Assembly (NCBI GenBank): GCA_021495925.1
Contig: JAKEKT010000082.1
Coordinates: 62,001-126,000, forward strand
Source of the DNA: Diplodia intermedia
Taxonomy: Eukaryota; Ascomycota; Dothideomycetes; Botryosphaeriales; Botryosphaeriaceae
Direction: 5' to 3'
Length of the DNA: 64,000 bases
Each line of letters opens with the position of its first letter. The stretch's first letter is position 1. The translations under genes and the position numbers were made by a program. This document shows, piece after piece, positions 47,483 to 59,092 of the stretch. The notes beneath the pieces are model-generated. The model made no database searches and had not been told where the DNA came from. It was given only the letters and a program-made list of their open reading frames with translations.

Positions 47483-48791
47483 CTGTCAGTTCTGCATGGG
47501 CATGTTGATTTATGCCATGATCATGCCTTTCCAACGAATGCTACCGTTCGGTCATGTTGGCCTTGTTCTGCCATTCAGGCCGATCATCTTCCCATCGAAC
47601 CTGATCACACACGATTCAGGTCTTGGCTACGCTTCGGCGACCGTGATGATCAATCTTGAACGGGTGCAAGAGGGAGGGTTAGGGACTCATCATGGGATAT
47701 AACATAGGAAGTGGAATGAAATGGTTGTTGTACTCTGCTATCATTAACGCTTCCAGTCAATCTCAAAATTAGTCAATTCGAATCAATTTCACAATCCAAT
47801 TCGAGTTTACGTTTTACTCAATTTATCCACCCAGTTTACTAATTAATCTCACAATTCATCACTGGGATTCCAATTCAAGTCAACACACGCCAATCAAAAT
47901 TCTACTTGACTGGAACCCTCAAAGTCTATCATTTCTACAAGAGCGAGGGAACGGCTGGATATCTTGCTGACTAACGATTCATGTCCTATAAACCGCCACA
48001 GCCAACCACGTGCGGGCGAGAGGAAGCGCCGGGCCGCTAAAGAAACCCACCAAAAGGTCCGAGCGATGGCGCGTCATGGCGGACAAAAAAATGGAGAGCG
48101 TCCATTGATCCAGAAACCAATGACGTTTCGTCCCGTGATCAGCCTCTCGTCCGATCGAGAGATGGGTTATTGGTGGCGAGACGACGAACAAGAACAGAAA
48201 CAAAAGCGGAAAGCGGTCGGGAGATCTCTCGTGCTCGACGGCCCCGTTACGGACTGGCGGCACGGCGGCTTTCGGACGGCGATTCATGACGTCCCGATCA
48301 TCGAAAACCGTTGTAGTAGGCCCGGAAAAACAGGTTTGGCCGTTGCTGCTCTTGGCAATGGTTAGTTACCTAGTAGAGAGACGGGTGCGCGGCGGGCCGT
48401 CGGAGGTCGTTGTGGCGGAGCGGGGCGCGAGGTGGCGGCGGTCGAGGAGTTGTTGGCTGCTGAGCAAACGCAACTCGTTGTAGACGCATATGGGAGGGCA
48501 TGACGCTTTCACAGACGACAGCCGTGATTTGAACGACATATATTTGTAATTCGATAGTGCGTGAAAACAACAGAAAATATTCCACTGAACATACTCCTTG
48601 CACTCCTCCCCCGGTTTCCAACTTTAGTCTGTTCCCATGCAAGCAAGCCGTACCAACACCATCCGACCATGACCTGTATTTGCGAGTAGTCGAACAAGAG
48701 AGAGAGAGAGAGAGAACCAGAACCGTTGCGGCGTAATTTTCCGTCTATGAACGAAGGCAATTCCATTTACTTTTTCCGTTTACCCGCCCTC
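47483..48791. other. Intergenic, no supported gene
   Basis: About 1.3 kb. 47750-47900 is AT-rich with repeated CAATTC and CAAT words. An open frame at 47964-48365 has no family resemblance. (GA)n at 48701-48715. Nothing else is seen. Confidence 0.5.
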
Positions 48792-51700
48792 CTATAATGA
48801 AGCGTACAGTGACGTGTCCATGTGGCCGCCGTTCCCCCAGCCTTGCCACGGGTCGTAGAAATTCGAGTCCATGGTCGGCCGGCGCGGTTGAGGAGGATGC
48901 TGTTGCGGCTGGTGCTGGTGATGTTGCTGTTGTTGTGCCGCCGCCGTAGGAGCAGGTGCTCCCGCCGCACCACCACCACCACCACCACCACCATTCTGCC
49001 TCGGCGGCGCCGCCAGCTTCAGCGCCTTCGCCTTGAGGTTATTCGACAGGATCGTCGCGACCAGATACGCCATGTCGGACTTGCGGCCCAGATACCACAA
49101 CGCCTTGATGCAGTGCTCGGCGCGGCGCAAGCACTCATTCGCGGCGCCCACGTTGATCGGCGGCGCGCAGTTGTTGTTGTCCGGCACGGGCACCAGGTCC
49201 AGCAGCACGCGGGCGCTCTTGGCAAACGCGCGCACGAGCACGACGGTCCACGGCTCCGTCAGCAGGGCGCCCTTGTTGACGGCGAAGTGGAAGTCGTGGG
49301 CGCGGGCGAACGACGAGTCGGCGCCGCCGGGCGACGACACGCGGCCGACGTCGGCCATGGCGGCGGCGTTGTCGCGGCGCAGGCGGGCGACGAGGCGCGA
49401 CTGCAGCCGCCTCTCGCGCTGCGCCGGCAGCCCCATCATGCCTTCGTCCCCTTCGTCGTCGACGCGCGCCACCATGTCGGCCAGCGACAGCGCCGCCAGG
49501 TGCCAGTGCCCGGCCAGGATGACGTACCACGACTGGATGCGCGGCGGCAGCGCCTCGTGGTGCGCCATGCAGTCGAGGAAGAACTGCCGGTACGTCGCGT
49601 TCCAGTGCGCGTACACCTTGAGCGCCTCGCCGACGGCGGCCTCCATCTTGGCGGGGGGCGTGGATGCGCGCGACATGAGCGTCTGCAGCCGCGCGACCTT
49701 GCGGTAGAGGAGGACTTTGACCGGCGACGCGTTGCACAGCGTCGTCGCCGCCTCTTCGTACGAGCACGGCCACCGCGGCATCCCGACCCCGATCCCGCCG
49801 CTGCCTGCTGCGCCGCCGCCACCACTGCTCCACCGCACCTGCTTGGGCTGCAGGAAGAGGTCGCCCCAGAGGTCGCCGCCGCCTTGCGGCTCTTCGGGCA
49901 GCGCGGCCGCGAAGGCGCCGTCGGTGAAGAGGTCGCCGGTCGAGGACGAAGAGAGGCCGGGGCCGGGCGCCGCGGCGTCGAACATGGTGGTGGCGGTGCT
50001 GGTGCTGTTGCTGCTGTTGCTTCGCGGCTTCGCGGCGGCGGCGGTCCGGTCCGGGTGGATCTTGCTGTCCTTGTCCGACACGATGAGCGGCCGGTCGTTC
50101 ATCACGGCCGAGAGCGTGTCGAACATGACGCACAGCCAGAACATCATGTCGAAGGTCTGTTTCGCGCGCTGGTGAGCGGGGAGGGGGGCTGGGCCGGGGA
50201 CGGATGGGGACACGTATACGTACCTTGCGGTCGGCCGTCTCCAGATGGCTGGCCGGGCCGGCCATGCGGTTGAGCTTGGCGCGGTGGGCAAAGACCTGGC
50301 GCGTGGCCGTCTCGAGGAAGACGGGCGGGCCCTCGGCCTCGATGATGTCGTCGAGGCGCGACGTGTCGGCGGCGTCGGCGGGGGCGGGCAGCTGGTCGAG
50401 GTTGAGCGGCTTCTGGGTGAAGGAGAAGATGATGTGGGCCAGCACGACGCGGAACGAGTCGCAGTCGGCGGCGTCCTGCAGCGCGCGGCGGGCCTGGTGC
50501 CAGAACTGCTCCTGCAGCATGCGGTCGAACTCGCCGTCCAGCGGGCACGGCATGGCGCCGTCCTGGGCGAAGTGGGCGGCGCTGCGCTGGCTGCCCTGGG
50601 CCCACTGCGTGGCGAAGGCCATGATGGCCAGCTGCAGCGCGCGCGACGCGGCGCGGTCGTCGTGGGCGCCCGGCGGCCCGCGGCGGCGCAGGCGCGCCCA
50701 CGCGCGGTCCAGGTGGCACACGCGCTTGACGATGCGATTGCCCTGCGAAGAAGGATCGTGGTCAGTTCCGCCGAACAGGGCGGCCATGTACGCAGACGCC
50801 GGGTCGGCCCAGCACGCGGGACCCCATACCTCGGACAGCGCGGCGCCGCCGTCGTCGCCCTGGGCGGGCAGCATCTGGTACGTGTACGGGCACGTCTTCT
50901 CCGTCAGCCAGCACGACAGCGCGTTCTCGAAGCTGTCGTGGTACACCTTCCACAGCCCCTTGGTCAGCTCCGACTGGTTCATGCTCGACGCCAGCCGGCT
51001 CTGCAGCGTCGACGGCTGCAGGTTGTCGACGAAGCTGCTGAAGCTGCCCGCCGACCCGCTGCGCCGCCCCCGCCGCTCGTGCCCGAACCCGGGCGTCGCC
51101 CGCCACGCCACCAGCTCGCTCTGCTGCTGCTGCGCCACTGCATCTGTTAGGACGTCTTCGACGGCGCTCTCCGGGCTCGCGCTGGTCTCGTCGCACTCCC
51201 ACGCCGCGCCCGCAAGGTACAGCCCGTTGGAGCCGGGCGACACGTTCGACGCCGGGGCCGGGGGGAAGAAGGCATGCTGGTAGTCGGGCTGCGGCGGGTG
51301 CTGGTGGTCATGTTGTTGATGATGCTGCTGCTGTTGATGTGGTTGATGATGGTGCAGGTCCGGGCGCGGGACCTCCTCGAAGCGGAAGTCGTCGTCCAGG
51401 GCGTCGGCCACGGCGCGCAGCGGCAGCGGGTCGAAGCCGGACGAGGGCCATTGGTCGGGCAGGGCGGGCGGCGGGTGGGCGTGTTGGTGTTGGTGGGCGG
51501 CGAGCGGCGGCTGGGGTGGCAGAAGCGAGGCCAGCACGGGATCGTCGACGTCGGGCGAGTAGGGGTACGAGTAAGCGTAGGCGGGCGGCTGCTGATCAGA
51601 AGCCGCGGGCTGGGTCCGAGCGCGGGTCGAGGGCGACGGCTGCTGCGAGAGCGCCGTGGTGGTCGCGTCGTCGGGCTTGGGGTCCTGGCCAGGGGTGTCG

Positions 51701-52037
51701 AGGTCGCGGCGCGGGCGCAGCGAGGCGCGGTGGACGGCGCGCAGCCATTGCAGCGTGCAGTTCTTGCCCGTCCGCTTGCAGTTCGAGCACGGCCCGAGGG
51801 CGGCGATGTCGTCGGCGTTGCCGCCTGCGAGCAAGTGATGAGCTTGGGGGAGGCTTGGGGGGCAGCGGAGGCTCTCTTACCCGGCTCCTTGGCGAAGGCG
51901 ACGTCGCAGGCGCGCTTGCCCTTGCGGCACTGGTCGCAGCTGCGGTGCTGGCGGCGGCCGGTCTTGAAGCCCGCCTTCATGGGCTGCGAGGAGGTCGGCG
52001 TCGACGAGAAGTCGCTCACGGGCTGCGGATGGGACAT
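48792..52037 (-). CDS. alcR: AlcR-type Zn2Cys6 transcriptional activator
   Basis: Exons 52037-51881, 51824-50224 and 50156-48792, 1040 residues. The cluster is that of AlcR, the ethanol-regulon activator of Aspergillus: C34, C37, C44, then a long loop of 20 residues before C65, C68 and C75 (HRSCDQCRKGKRACD .. GPCSNCKRTGKNC). AlcR is known for this asymmetry. Intron 1 lies in the loop. Later parts also follow AlcR: VYHDSFENALSCWLTEKTCPY, GPPVFLETATRQVF, MMFWLCVMFDTLSAVMNDRP then LIVSDKDS, SPVKVLLYRKVARLQTL, RIQSWYVILAGHWHLAAL and ALWYLGRKSDMAYLVA. Extra His/Gln- and Gly/Pro-rich stretches make it longer than AlcR (821). It should be nuclear and bind (T/A)GCGG. Such sites lie upstream of it and of its neighbours. 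Confidence 0.9.
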
Positions 52038-53533
52038 GATGTCGGCGTCGGCCTGGAGTGACGTGGAAAGCGGGTCTCCATAGGCGGGGCCCCTGGATCA
52101 GTTATAAGACGATGCGCTGCTAGCCTCGTCCTGACTCGAGCCCGCCCAGAGCCCGCCAGCAGCATGGGGAATGCGGGGGAGCGCCTGATTGGGCTGTTGG
52201 TGGATCAGCACGCGTCCCGCGACTCCCGGTGCGAACGCTGTCGAAAGGAGTTGCTCGTGACCTGCCATTGGCGGCGCCCTGCTCGTGCGGGCAGATCCCG
52301 CGTCCAAAAGGAGGCGTCCTTCTAGCCCGCGCCCGCTGCTCCACCACGGCTCGTCCGATTGCAAGTGTCCGTCGAACAGGCGCGCGCGGATCGACGGCCC
52401 TACGCGCTTGCAGCACTTGTCATTGGCGGGAGTTGACCCGGCCAAAGCGCTTCCACGTGGAGCTCCCGCCTCTATCTATGTACGCCCGTAGTGCACCATG
52501 AATCCTGCATTATTCACCGGCGACACGCGTTGCTTGCCGTTATCCACCGCAGCGGTGTGCCAGTACTTCACGACACTTGACAGCATTGCCACTCGGAGCG
52601 TGTACTTGATGGAATAGTCTCCGCGTAGACTTTTCCTTCACTTCTTCTCTACGTCTGCGGTGGCTGCTGGAAAAGCACCCCTTGCGTTGTTACACCGAAA
52701 AGCGCAAAATCCGCCCGCGCCAAGCATCCTCCGACCAGAAATTGCTCGCGCCAAAAGAAATCACGCGTGGGTCCTGCATGCCTGCCTATGCAGGGTCCAG
52801 AAGACGGCGGTCGGACGTTGGCGCCATCTACAGTAGGACCAGCCCGTGTCTGCAGCCCCCTTATTGTTGTTGCTCTGCTTTCAATCGCAGCCTACACCGA
52901 GGCCGAGATGGAGATTTTCTCTAAATTAACATTACGATCGCCTAATCTCTTATACATACATTCCACCGTCTTTAAGCCTACAATCAAAAAACTCCGGGGG
53001 ATCCGTCGCAGGGCCTTCACCAGAGAATTGCTCTTGCTTGCTTTGCTGGCCAGCAGAAACCACAGCATCATCCATAGAGTTATGTTTCCCTGCTTGGACT
53101 GCGAGCGTGGTACAGCACACAAAAAGATGTCTGTCGCTTTCCGGGCTCCAAGACCTGTGGAGATAAAAAAGAAACGCCGGCTATCTACGGTGCAGCCCCA
53201 CATGCCCACTTAAGTGTTGAGATTGCGCCTTTATGTAAGAGATGCCAAAGGCTTACATACCCGGACTTTCCGACGCTCCGACCACGTCCGGCGAGACAAA
53301 GCCCCACCACCAGTCATTGTGTGATTGCAGAGAATCAGGAACTATTTTATGGCTATAGCGCTGAGGAAACCAGCAGCGCCGAGGCCGCCGCCGACGACGA
53401 CGACAGTTTCTCCATATCAGCCCGGAAAGGTAGCCTTGCCCGCAACAGAAAAGAAAAAGCAAAAACCGCCTCCCCTCCCCTCCTCTCCCCCGCCCCGATC
53501 CCACACACGACAAAACGAACCCCATCACCCAAG
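52038..53533. other. Upstream region of the AlcR-type gene
   Basis: About 1.5 kb between the AlcR-type start and the stop of the monooxygenase gene, both read leftwards. No gene is supported. (T/A)GCGG half-sites occur at 52069, 52172, 52286, 52547-52555 (two, inverted, sharing one base) and 52656. Confidence 0.5.
52545..52557. promoter_or_regulatory. Candidate AlcR autoregulation site
   Basis: CACCGCAGCGGTG is a perfect 6+1+6 inverted repeat holding CCGCA and AGCGG, that is, two (T/A)GCGG half-sites in opposite directions. It lies about 510 bp upstream of the AlcR-type start. alcR is known to control itself in Aspergillus. Binding here is inferred. Confidence 0.35.
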
Positions 53534-55479
53534 TCAAGCCTTCACCGTCCTAAACCCCTTGAACCCGGGCAGGGCCTCGCGGATCTCGCGGGCATACTGC
53601 GGGATGCCGCCGGCGTAGTTGACCTGCTCGAACGGCTTGCCGGGCAGGCTGCCGCCCATGTAGGTCGAGCGGGTGGTGGGGAAGAGCGAGGCGTCGGACA
53701 GCTCGTTGATGCGCGCCTTCCACGCCCGGCTGGCCTCGGGCGTCGGGTCGATGCACTTCAGCCCCGCCCGGTCGACGGCCTTGATGGCGTCGACGATCCA
53801 CCGGCTCTGCACCTCGATGCTCGTCGGCCCGTTGCTGAGGAGCGTGGGCCCGTGCGGCCCGTAGAGGTGGCTGTCGAGTTGGTCAGTGTGTCTCGCTCTC
53901 TCCCTCTGAGATGGAACCCTACTTACAACATGTTCGGGTAGCCGCTGACGGTCGTGCCCAGGTACGTGTAGGCGGCGTCCTTCCACTCGTCCTTGAGCGT
54001 GGTGCCGTGCACGCTCCGCAGCCCCATGTTGGTCATGCCGCCGGTGGTGATGTCGAAGCCGGTCGCGATGGCGATGACGTCGACCTCGTGCAGCGTGCCG
54101 TCCTGCAGCAGGATGCCGTTGGGCTTGATCTCGACGATGGCGTTGCCCGCGATGTCCACGACGTCGACGTTCTCGCGGTTGAACTGCTCGTAGTAGTTCT
54201 GCTCCAGGCAGGGCCGCTTCACCCCGCTTTGGTGTGGCCGTCAGCCGCTGCGCCGCCCAACTTCCCAGAGTCTGCGAGCGTGTGTGTGTACTTACAAGGC
54301 ATGCGGCGGCTCCAGGGGCGCGAGTAGGTCCCTCTTTCGCGCGTCCCCGATGCGAGCCCGTTGGTTCTTCGCCCTGCAGCCCGCCGCCCATCAGCCCTCG
54401 GAATCAACATGCGGGGGTTCGCCGACTTACCAGAAGTTGTACGCCTCCCGGTTGGCCTTTGCGTCGAAAAGGTAGTCCTTGTAGTTGCCGAGCCAGAACG
54501 AGAAGCCGCCGTGATCCCACAGCTTCCGGTAGTACTTCTCCCGCTCCTCGGCCGAGTCCTCGAACGTGTTCTTCTCGCTGAAGGTGAACATGAAGCCGCC
54601 GAAGCAGTGCTCGCGGAGCTTCATCAGCTGCGGGTAGAATCTCTTCGTCCGGTTCTGCTCCTCGGCCGTCAGCGGCCTCTTCCCCATCGGCACCGCCAGG
54701 TTGGGCGTCCGTTGGAAGACCCTGTTCTCCACGTCAGCAACCGGCACACACGCAAATGCTGCTGCAGGGGTGGAAATATACATACTTCAGATGCCCGTCC
54801 GGCCCGATCTTCGGCCCCCACTCCTGCGATATCTGCACGCCCGACGCCCCCGTCCCGATGACGGCGCAGCGCTTGCCCGCCACGTCGACGTCCTCCTCGG
54901 GCCAGAACGACGAGTGGCAGATGAAACCTGGAAACCCATCATCACCATCACCATCAGCACAGCACTTCTTCTCCCCCGCCGTCCCCCCCCCTTTTTTTTT
55001 CCCCCAACTCACTCACTCACTCACCTTCAAACGACCCAATCCCCTTCCAATCCGGCACATACCGCTTCGCCGCAAACCCCGCCGCGACGATCAAAAACCT
55101 CGCCCGCGCCGCGCGCCCGTCCTCGGTCCGCACCGTCCACCTTCCCGCGCCCTCGTCGAACCGCGCGTCCGCAACGACGCTCCCGAACGCCGTGTCGCGC
55201 GACAGCCCCAGCGTGCGGTCCGCGTGCGCAAAGTATGCCCGCAGCTCCGTGTAGTCCGGGTAGTTGGTCGTCCACGTCCAGTCCCGCCATAGTTCGGGGA
55301 TCGAGAGTTCGTATTCTGGCACTTCCGAGTCGACGCGTGCGCCCGGGTAGCGGTTCCAGCGCCTGGGGGGGTTGGGGGTGGGGTTAGTGGTGTTGGGGAG
55401 GGGTGCTGAGAGAGAGCTGGGTGGTGGGGGGAGTGGGGATGATGTTTGAGTGGAGAAGTGGAGTAGGAGAGAGAGAGAG

Positions 55480-55532
<53 letters not shown>

Positions 55533-55761
55533 CGAGTTGGAGGAGAGAGAGGAGGACTTACCAAGTACCGCCGAAGCCGTCGCCGGCCTCGTAGATGACG
55601 GTCTTGTAGCCCAGCTGGCGGAGCTCGTGCAGGAGGTACACGCCGGCGAAACCGGCGCCGACGATCAGGACGTCCGTCTCGAGGTTGTCGGCGTAGGGCC
55701 CCTGGCCGTCGCTGGGGCGGTGGGCGTACTCGCGGAGCTCGGTCTTGATTGGGCCGGGCAT
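53534..55761 (-). CDS. Baeyer-Villiger-type flavin monooxygenase
   Basis: Seven exons: 55761-55562, 55362-55025, 54927-54786, 54721-54431, 54373-54296, 54226-53927 and 53870-53534, 561 residues. Every junction keeps frame. FAD-binding VLIVGAGFAG is at 31-40. The Baeyer-Villiger fingerprint F-x-G-x3-H-x3-W-P is intact across exons 2 and 3 (FEGFICHSSFWP). The NADPH site is AVIGTGASGVQ, and the ATGFD-type motif IAIATGFD is in exon 6. Such enzymes insert one oxygen beside a ketone to give an ester or lactone, using NADPH, FAD and O2. The start at MPGPIKTE is chosen over an ATG 42 codons upstream that adds a low-complexity leader. Intron 1 contains a long (GA)n tract. Neighbours (AlcR-type regulator, ADH, SDR) suggest a role in ketone use. 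Confidence 0.92.
55467..55531. repeat. (GA)n microsatellite in monooxygenase intron 1
   Basis: About 65 bp of GA units with one GATAGATA break. On the sense strand it is a CT tract inside intron 55561-55363. Confidence 0.92.
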
Positions 55762-56827
55762 GGTGGGGGTGCGAGAGAGAGTAGGCTTTGGACTACTTGC
55801 TTGGAGTTCGTGCAGGGTAAGGGCTTGTGGAATTTGCAATGTCGAAGAGACATGCGAAGCTTGCTTCAGGGAGTCGGATGCAAGCACGCTGGTTAAATAG
55901 GCGCTGAGGAGACGGAAACAATGGAGACGAGCTCTGGTACGGTTCCGCGGATACGATCAGCAAAAGAGGAGCAGCATCGTGGGCTGGCCAGCCAGCTGTT
56001 CGTCCGCAGGTCAGGCGTAGAGGATCGTGAGGGGGCCCCGAAGTCTACCTCGGACGACTTCCAGTGTACGCTGCCCAATTGCGGGCATAGTGCAGCTTCG
56101 TGAGCGGAAGCGCGTTCGAACCTGCGGCTCCGCATCGCGAAAGGAGGGGTTATCTGTTGTTGTGGACGGAGGAGCGCAGCAGATCTTTGATCCCCGCATG
56201 CCAAGCTCATTCGTTGTGTGACTGCATTTCCCCACAAAGTTCCCCGGAATCCGGATCCGCAGCACGGACGGGGTAGCATGAGTTGTCATTAGCCAACGTG
56301 GCCAATCGTTCACCGCGGCTTCCTCGGAAAGCGGGGGTCTGCTTCGATCGTCGTGCGCCTGGCCATTATGCGGTAATCGCTGAGCCCTGCGGAGAGTGCT
56401 GGGGCGTCATGTGCTGTCTGAGATCAAATCGGAGTGCAGTATCTGGTAAAGGTGCAGGGGCCAGGGTTGCCGTGCTTCCAGGAACTGCCATGGTAGATAC
56501 GCTCAGGATGAGATCATTGCAAACGACAATCAATGATCAGCAAACTCTTATCTTGCGTGGTGGCCCGTGAAGCGTGAGAAAGTACCCACCAGGTTGCTGT
56601 ACAGAGCCCGAACGAGGTGATATGGTAAACATGGGTCATGCCTTTCGTGCATTAGTGCTGACTGACTACTCGAGCGTTTCCCATCACCAAGCGGGTCTGT
56701 TTAATCTTTTCAAGTGTGCGAATGCGCAGTGAATTGAATACAATTCATTTGCCAAGACAATACTCGCCCAACCCATTCCGATTTCCTTACCATGATATCA
56801 TCATATGAAACGACTCTGTGACCACGG
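55762..56827. other. Upstream region of the monooxygenase gene
   Basis: About 1.07 kb up to the 3' end of the decayed membrane-protein gene. No gene is supported. Seven (T/A)GCGG half-sites lie between 56004 and 56392. Confidence 0.5.
56103..56134. promoter_or_regulatory. Clustered AlcR-type half-sites
   Basis: AGCGG at 56103-56107, TGCGG at 56123-56127 and CCGCA at 56130-56134. The last two form the inverted pair TGCGGCTCCGCA. They stand about 340-370 bp upstream of the monooxygenase start. Further half-sites are at 56004, 56257, 56369 and 56388. Binding is inferred from the known AlcR half-site. Confidence 0.4.
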
Positions 56828-58411
56828 TCAAGAAAACGAAGTTGGGAGAGATGCAGAAGTCCTTGAGCTCAGGGCGTTCTCCACAGGATCCCGAGACGCA
56901 CCAGGAGCCGAGTGTCTCCTGAAAACACTGCCATGAACACGTCCAACACTCTGCTCCGCCCCAGCAACGGCATCCAGCGCGACGCCAGCCAAAGCAGGTC
57001 CAGCAGACCGCCTTTCCCGCAGCTTCTCAGCCGGCAGCTCCACATCCCTATCATCCATCTCCCGGCCATCCCTCGCGCTAGCGTCGAACCTGCCATCCAG
57101 GTACACGACGAGGGCGATAAGCAGCGAGCCTGCGGACTCCCCGTCAGCCGGACACTTACACGACATACTCCCGCACGATCCCACGTCCCCCGGAAGCAAA
57201 GAAAGAAAAAACCCACCAGCCGTGACGATGTAGCCGCCGATGGTAAACGCCATCGTCTGCGCGCTCACCTGCACACGTCCTGGCCGAACCCGCACGGCCG
57301 CGACGACGGGACGGTCCACACGGACGCCGATGACGAGGCTTCGTCAGCGACGGCCCGCCACGCAGACGGCGAGGGCTGACGTAGGACGGAGCTGTACGTG
57401 CGGATGATGTTTAGGCAGCTGCGCTGCTCTCCGCCGCCGCCGCCGCCGCCGCCGTGCTTCTTGGACGACGATGACGATGATGTCGTCGGCGCGAGCACCT
57501 TTCCTCCTCTTCAGCGACGCCACGAGGTTGAACGCGCCGTCGCCCGGCAGCTTGTTCGGGGTGCTTGAAGTAGAACGTCGGCCGGCCTTCCGCGCCGGAG
57601 ACGCCCGAGGTGGAGGACGGATTGGCGCTTGCCCGATGACGAGGCCTTCTTGGAGCTGAGGATCGGGTTGGTCGGCAATCAACAGGCCGTTGTGTCATCT
57701 GGATGGACGGATGGATGGATGGCGGGACAACGCACCTGCCTTGGCTATCTCGATCCGCCGGACGCTTCTGAGGCCGACGGTTTCGAAGGGGATGATGCCG
57801 CAGAAGCGGGTGGCGTTGTAGAAGGAGATGAGGTGGCTTCAGCAGCTGCCTTGTCGGACCAGTCCTCGTCGTCGCAGGGCACGAACTGGTGGCGGCGGCC
57901 GTTGTCGATGAACAGGCTGATGGCCCAGTGCCGGCAGTAGTGCTGCGACCAGACGTGGCCGTGGTCTTGCGCGAAGTCGCCCGCCAACCCGAACCGGAAA
58001 TAGCACATCCAGAACAGCCACGTCAGCTCCGTCGAGATCTTGTGCAGCAGCCGCCGCTTCTCCAGCGCCGCGTGGCTCGCGAGGAATTGGGCCTGTCACA
58101 CTCCACGGGATGCTGGTGAGCTGAGAAGGGGCGCTTTGAGACGTTATCGTTGGTCTTACCACTATCCACTTGTCAAGGTAGACGGGCCCTGCGAGCCCGG
58201 GAATGCACTGTTTGATTTTCCAGCAGATTATGAGCCCGCGGTAGAAGAAGCGCCCGAAGGCTTGCATCGTGAACGTCCAGATTCTTTTTGCCAAAGGCAT
58301 GCCTTCGTTCCAGGAGCCGCTTGGGGAGGAGATGAGGACTCGCTCGACAGAGAAGGGGTACTTTTGCACAAAGGCCGAGCACGTAGGACGGGGAGGTTTG
58401 AACTTTACCAT
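56828..58411 (-). pseudogene. Decayed paralogue of the unrecognised membrane protein
   Basis: The minus strand repeats the layout of the gene at 45938-47482. Exon 1 (58411-58160) and exon 2 (from 58092) have the same intron place and align well (WNEGMPLAKRIWTF.., then HYCRHWAISLFIDNGRRHQF). After that it breaks: a frame shift near 57840 (before HLISFYNATRF), another at the G-run near 57628 (before KRQSVLHLG), a further switch, and an in-frame TGA near 57359 where CGA would be expected. The end VQVSAQTMAFTIGGYIVTAG .. SLLIALVVYLDGRFDASARDG again matches the other copy. GC content is much higher than in that copy. Either a true pseudogene or a gene with several indel errors. Confidence 0.65.
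57701..57723 (-). repeat. (CCAT)n repeat in an intron of the decayed paralogue
   Basis: CCAT units on the sense strand, preceded by CCCGCC. The 18-nt string CCCGCCATCCATCCATCC also occurs in carboxylesterase intron 2. Confidence 0.85.
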
Positions 58412-59092
58412 GGCTGTACGTTAGACAGTGCAGATGGGGTTTGTTACCGCAATTCAATTGTTCAGTAAAAGAGTTCTGGCGGTTGAAGACCAAGCTGGGT
58501 CGAACGAGACTGATTACCTACTCCGCACAGGACAGCGTCTTGTGCCATGGGGGCACAATACCAGATGCTTTCTTGCCAATGTTCATCACCGTCGTTTCGT
58601 GGATGTCAAATGATCACATGACAACGGAGCGCCTCCCATTCGATTCGTTGACTCGATTCAACTGCTAAAAGAAGAACTGGTTTTGCTGGTCTGTTCGAAG
58701 TAAGCGATGGAAAGCCATAGTAGGTTTCCTCTTGTAGAATCGTCAACCAGGCGTCTCCTTGTTCCACCAAGTGAAAATTAAGAAGAGGGTCGGGCTTCCA
58801 GATGATGAAGCATCTTTCGGAGTAGATTGATCGATCGCAACGTAGCGGCAGTCGTCAGGCTTGCTCCTCGCTCTGGCTTCTTTCAAAGTGTACAGCAAGG
58901 CGGAAAGAGATTGGGAGCCGACGCTGCATTGATGGCCTGCTTCGTGATCCGTGCGCGTGGTCTCAGCTGGAGAGATGTTCCACTTCAATGTAGGTAGGTT
59001 CGTCGGGTAGTTCCTGTGACGTCATTGCAGTGCGGGGCAGCTGAGGCCATCGAAGCCAGAGCCAGCCCCGCCACCTGCCGTCCCTCCACGAG
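58412..59092. other. Divergent upstream region, decayed paralogue / ADH
   Basis: 681 bp without a supported gene. (T/A)GCGG half-sites at 58845 and 59031, the latter about 60 bp before the ADH start. Confidence 0.45.

Noticed and set aside
47964..48365. 133-codon plus-strand frame
   Set aside because: No recognisable family, signal or neighbour logic; could be chance.
48822..50273. 483-codon plus-strand frame
   Set aside because: Antisense of the AlcR-type gene, Arg-rich, without family resemblance.
55921..56103. 60-codon plus-strand frame before the monooxygenase
   Set aside because: Lies in the promoter region, no family resemblance.
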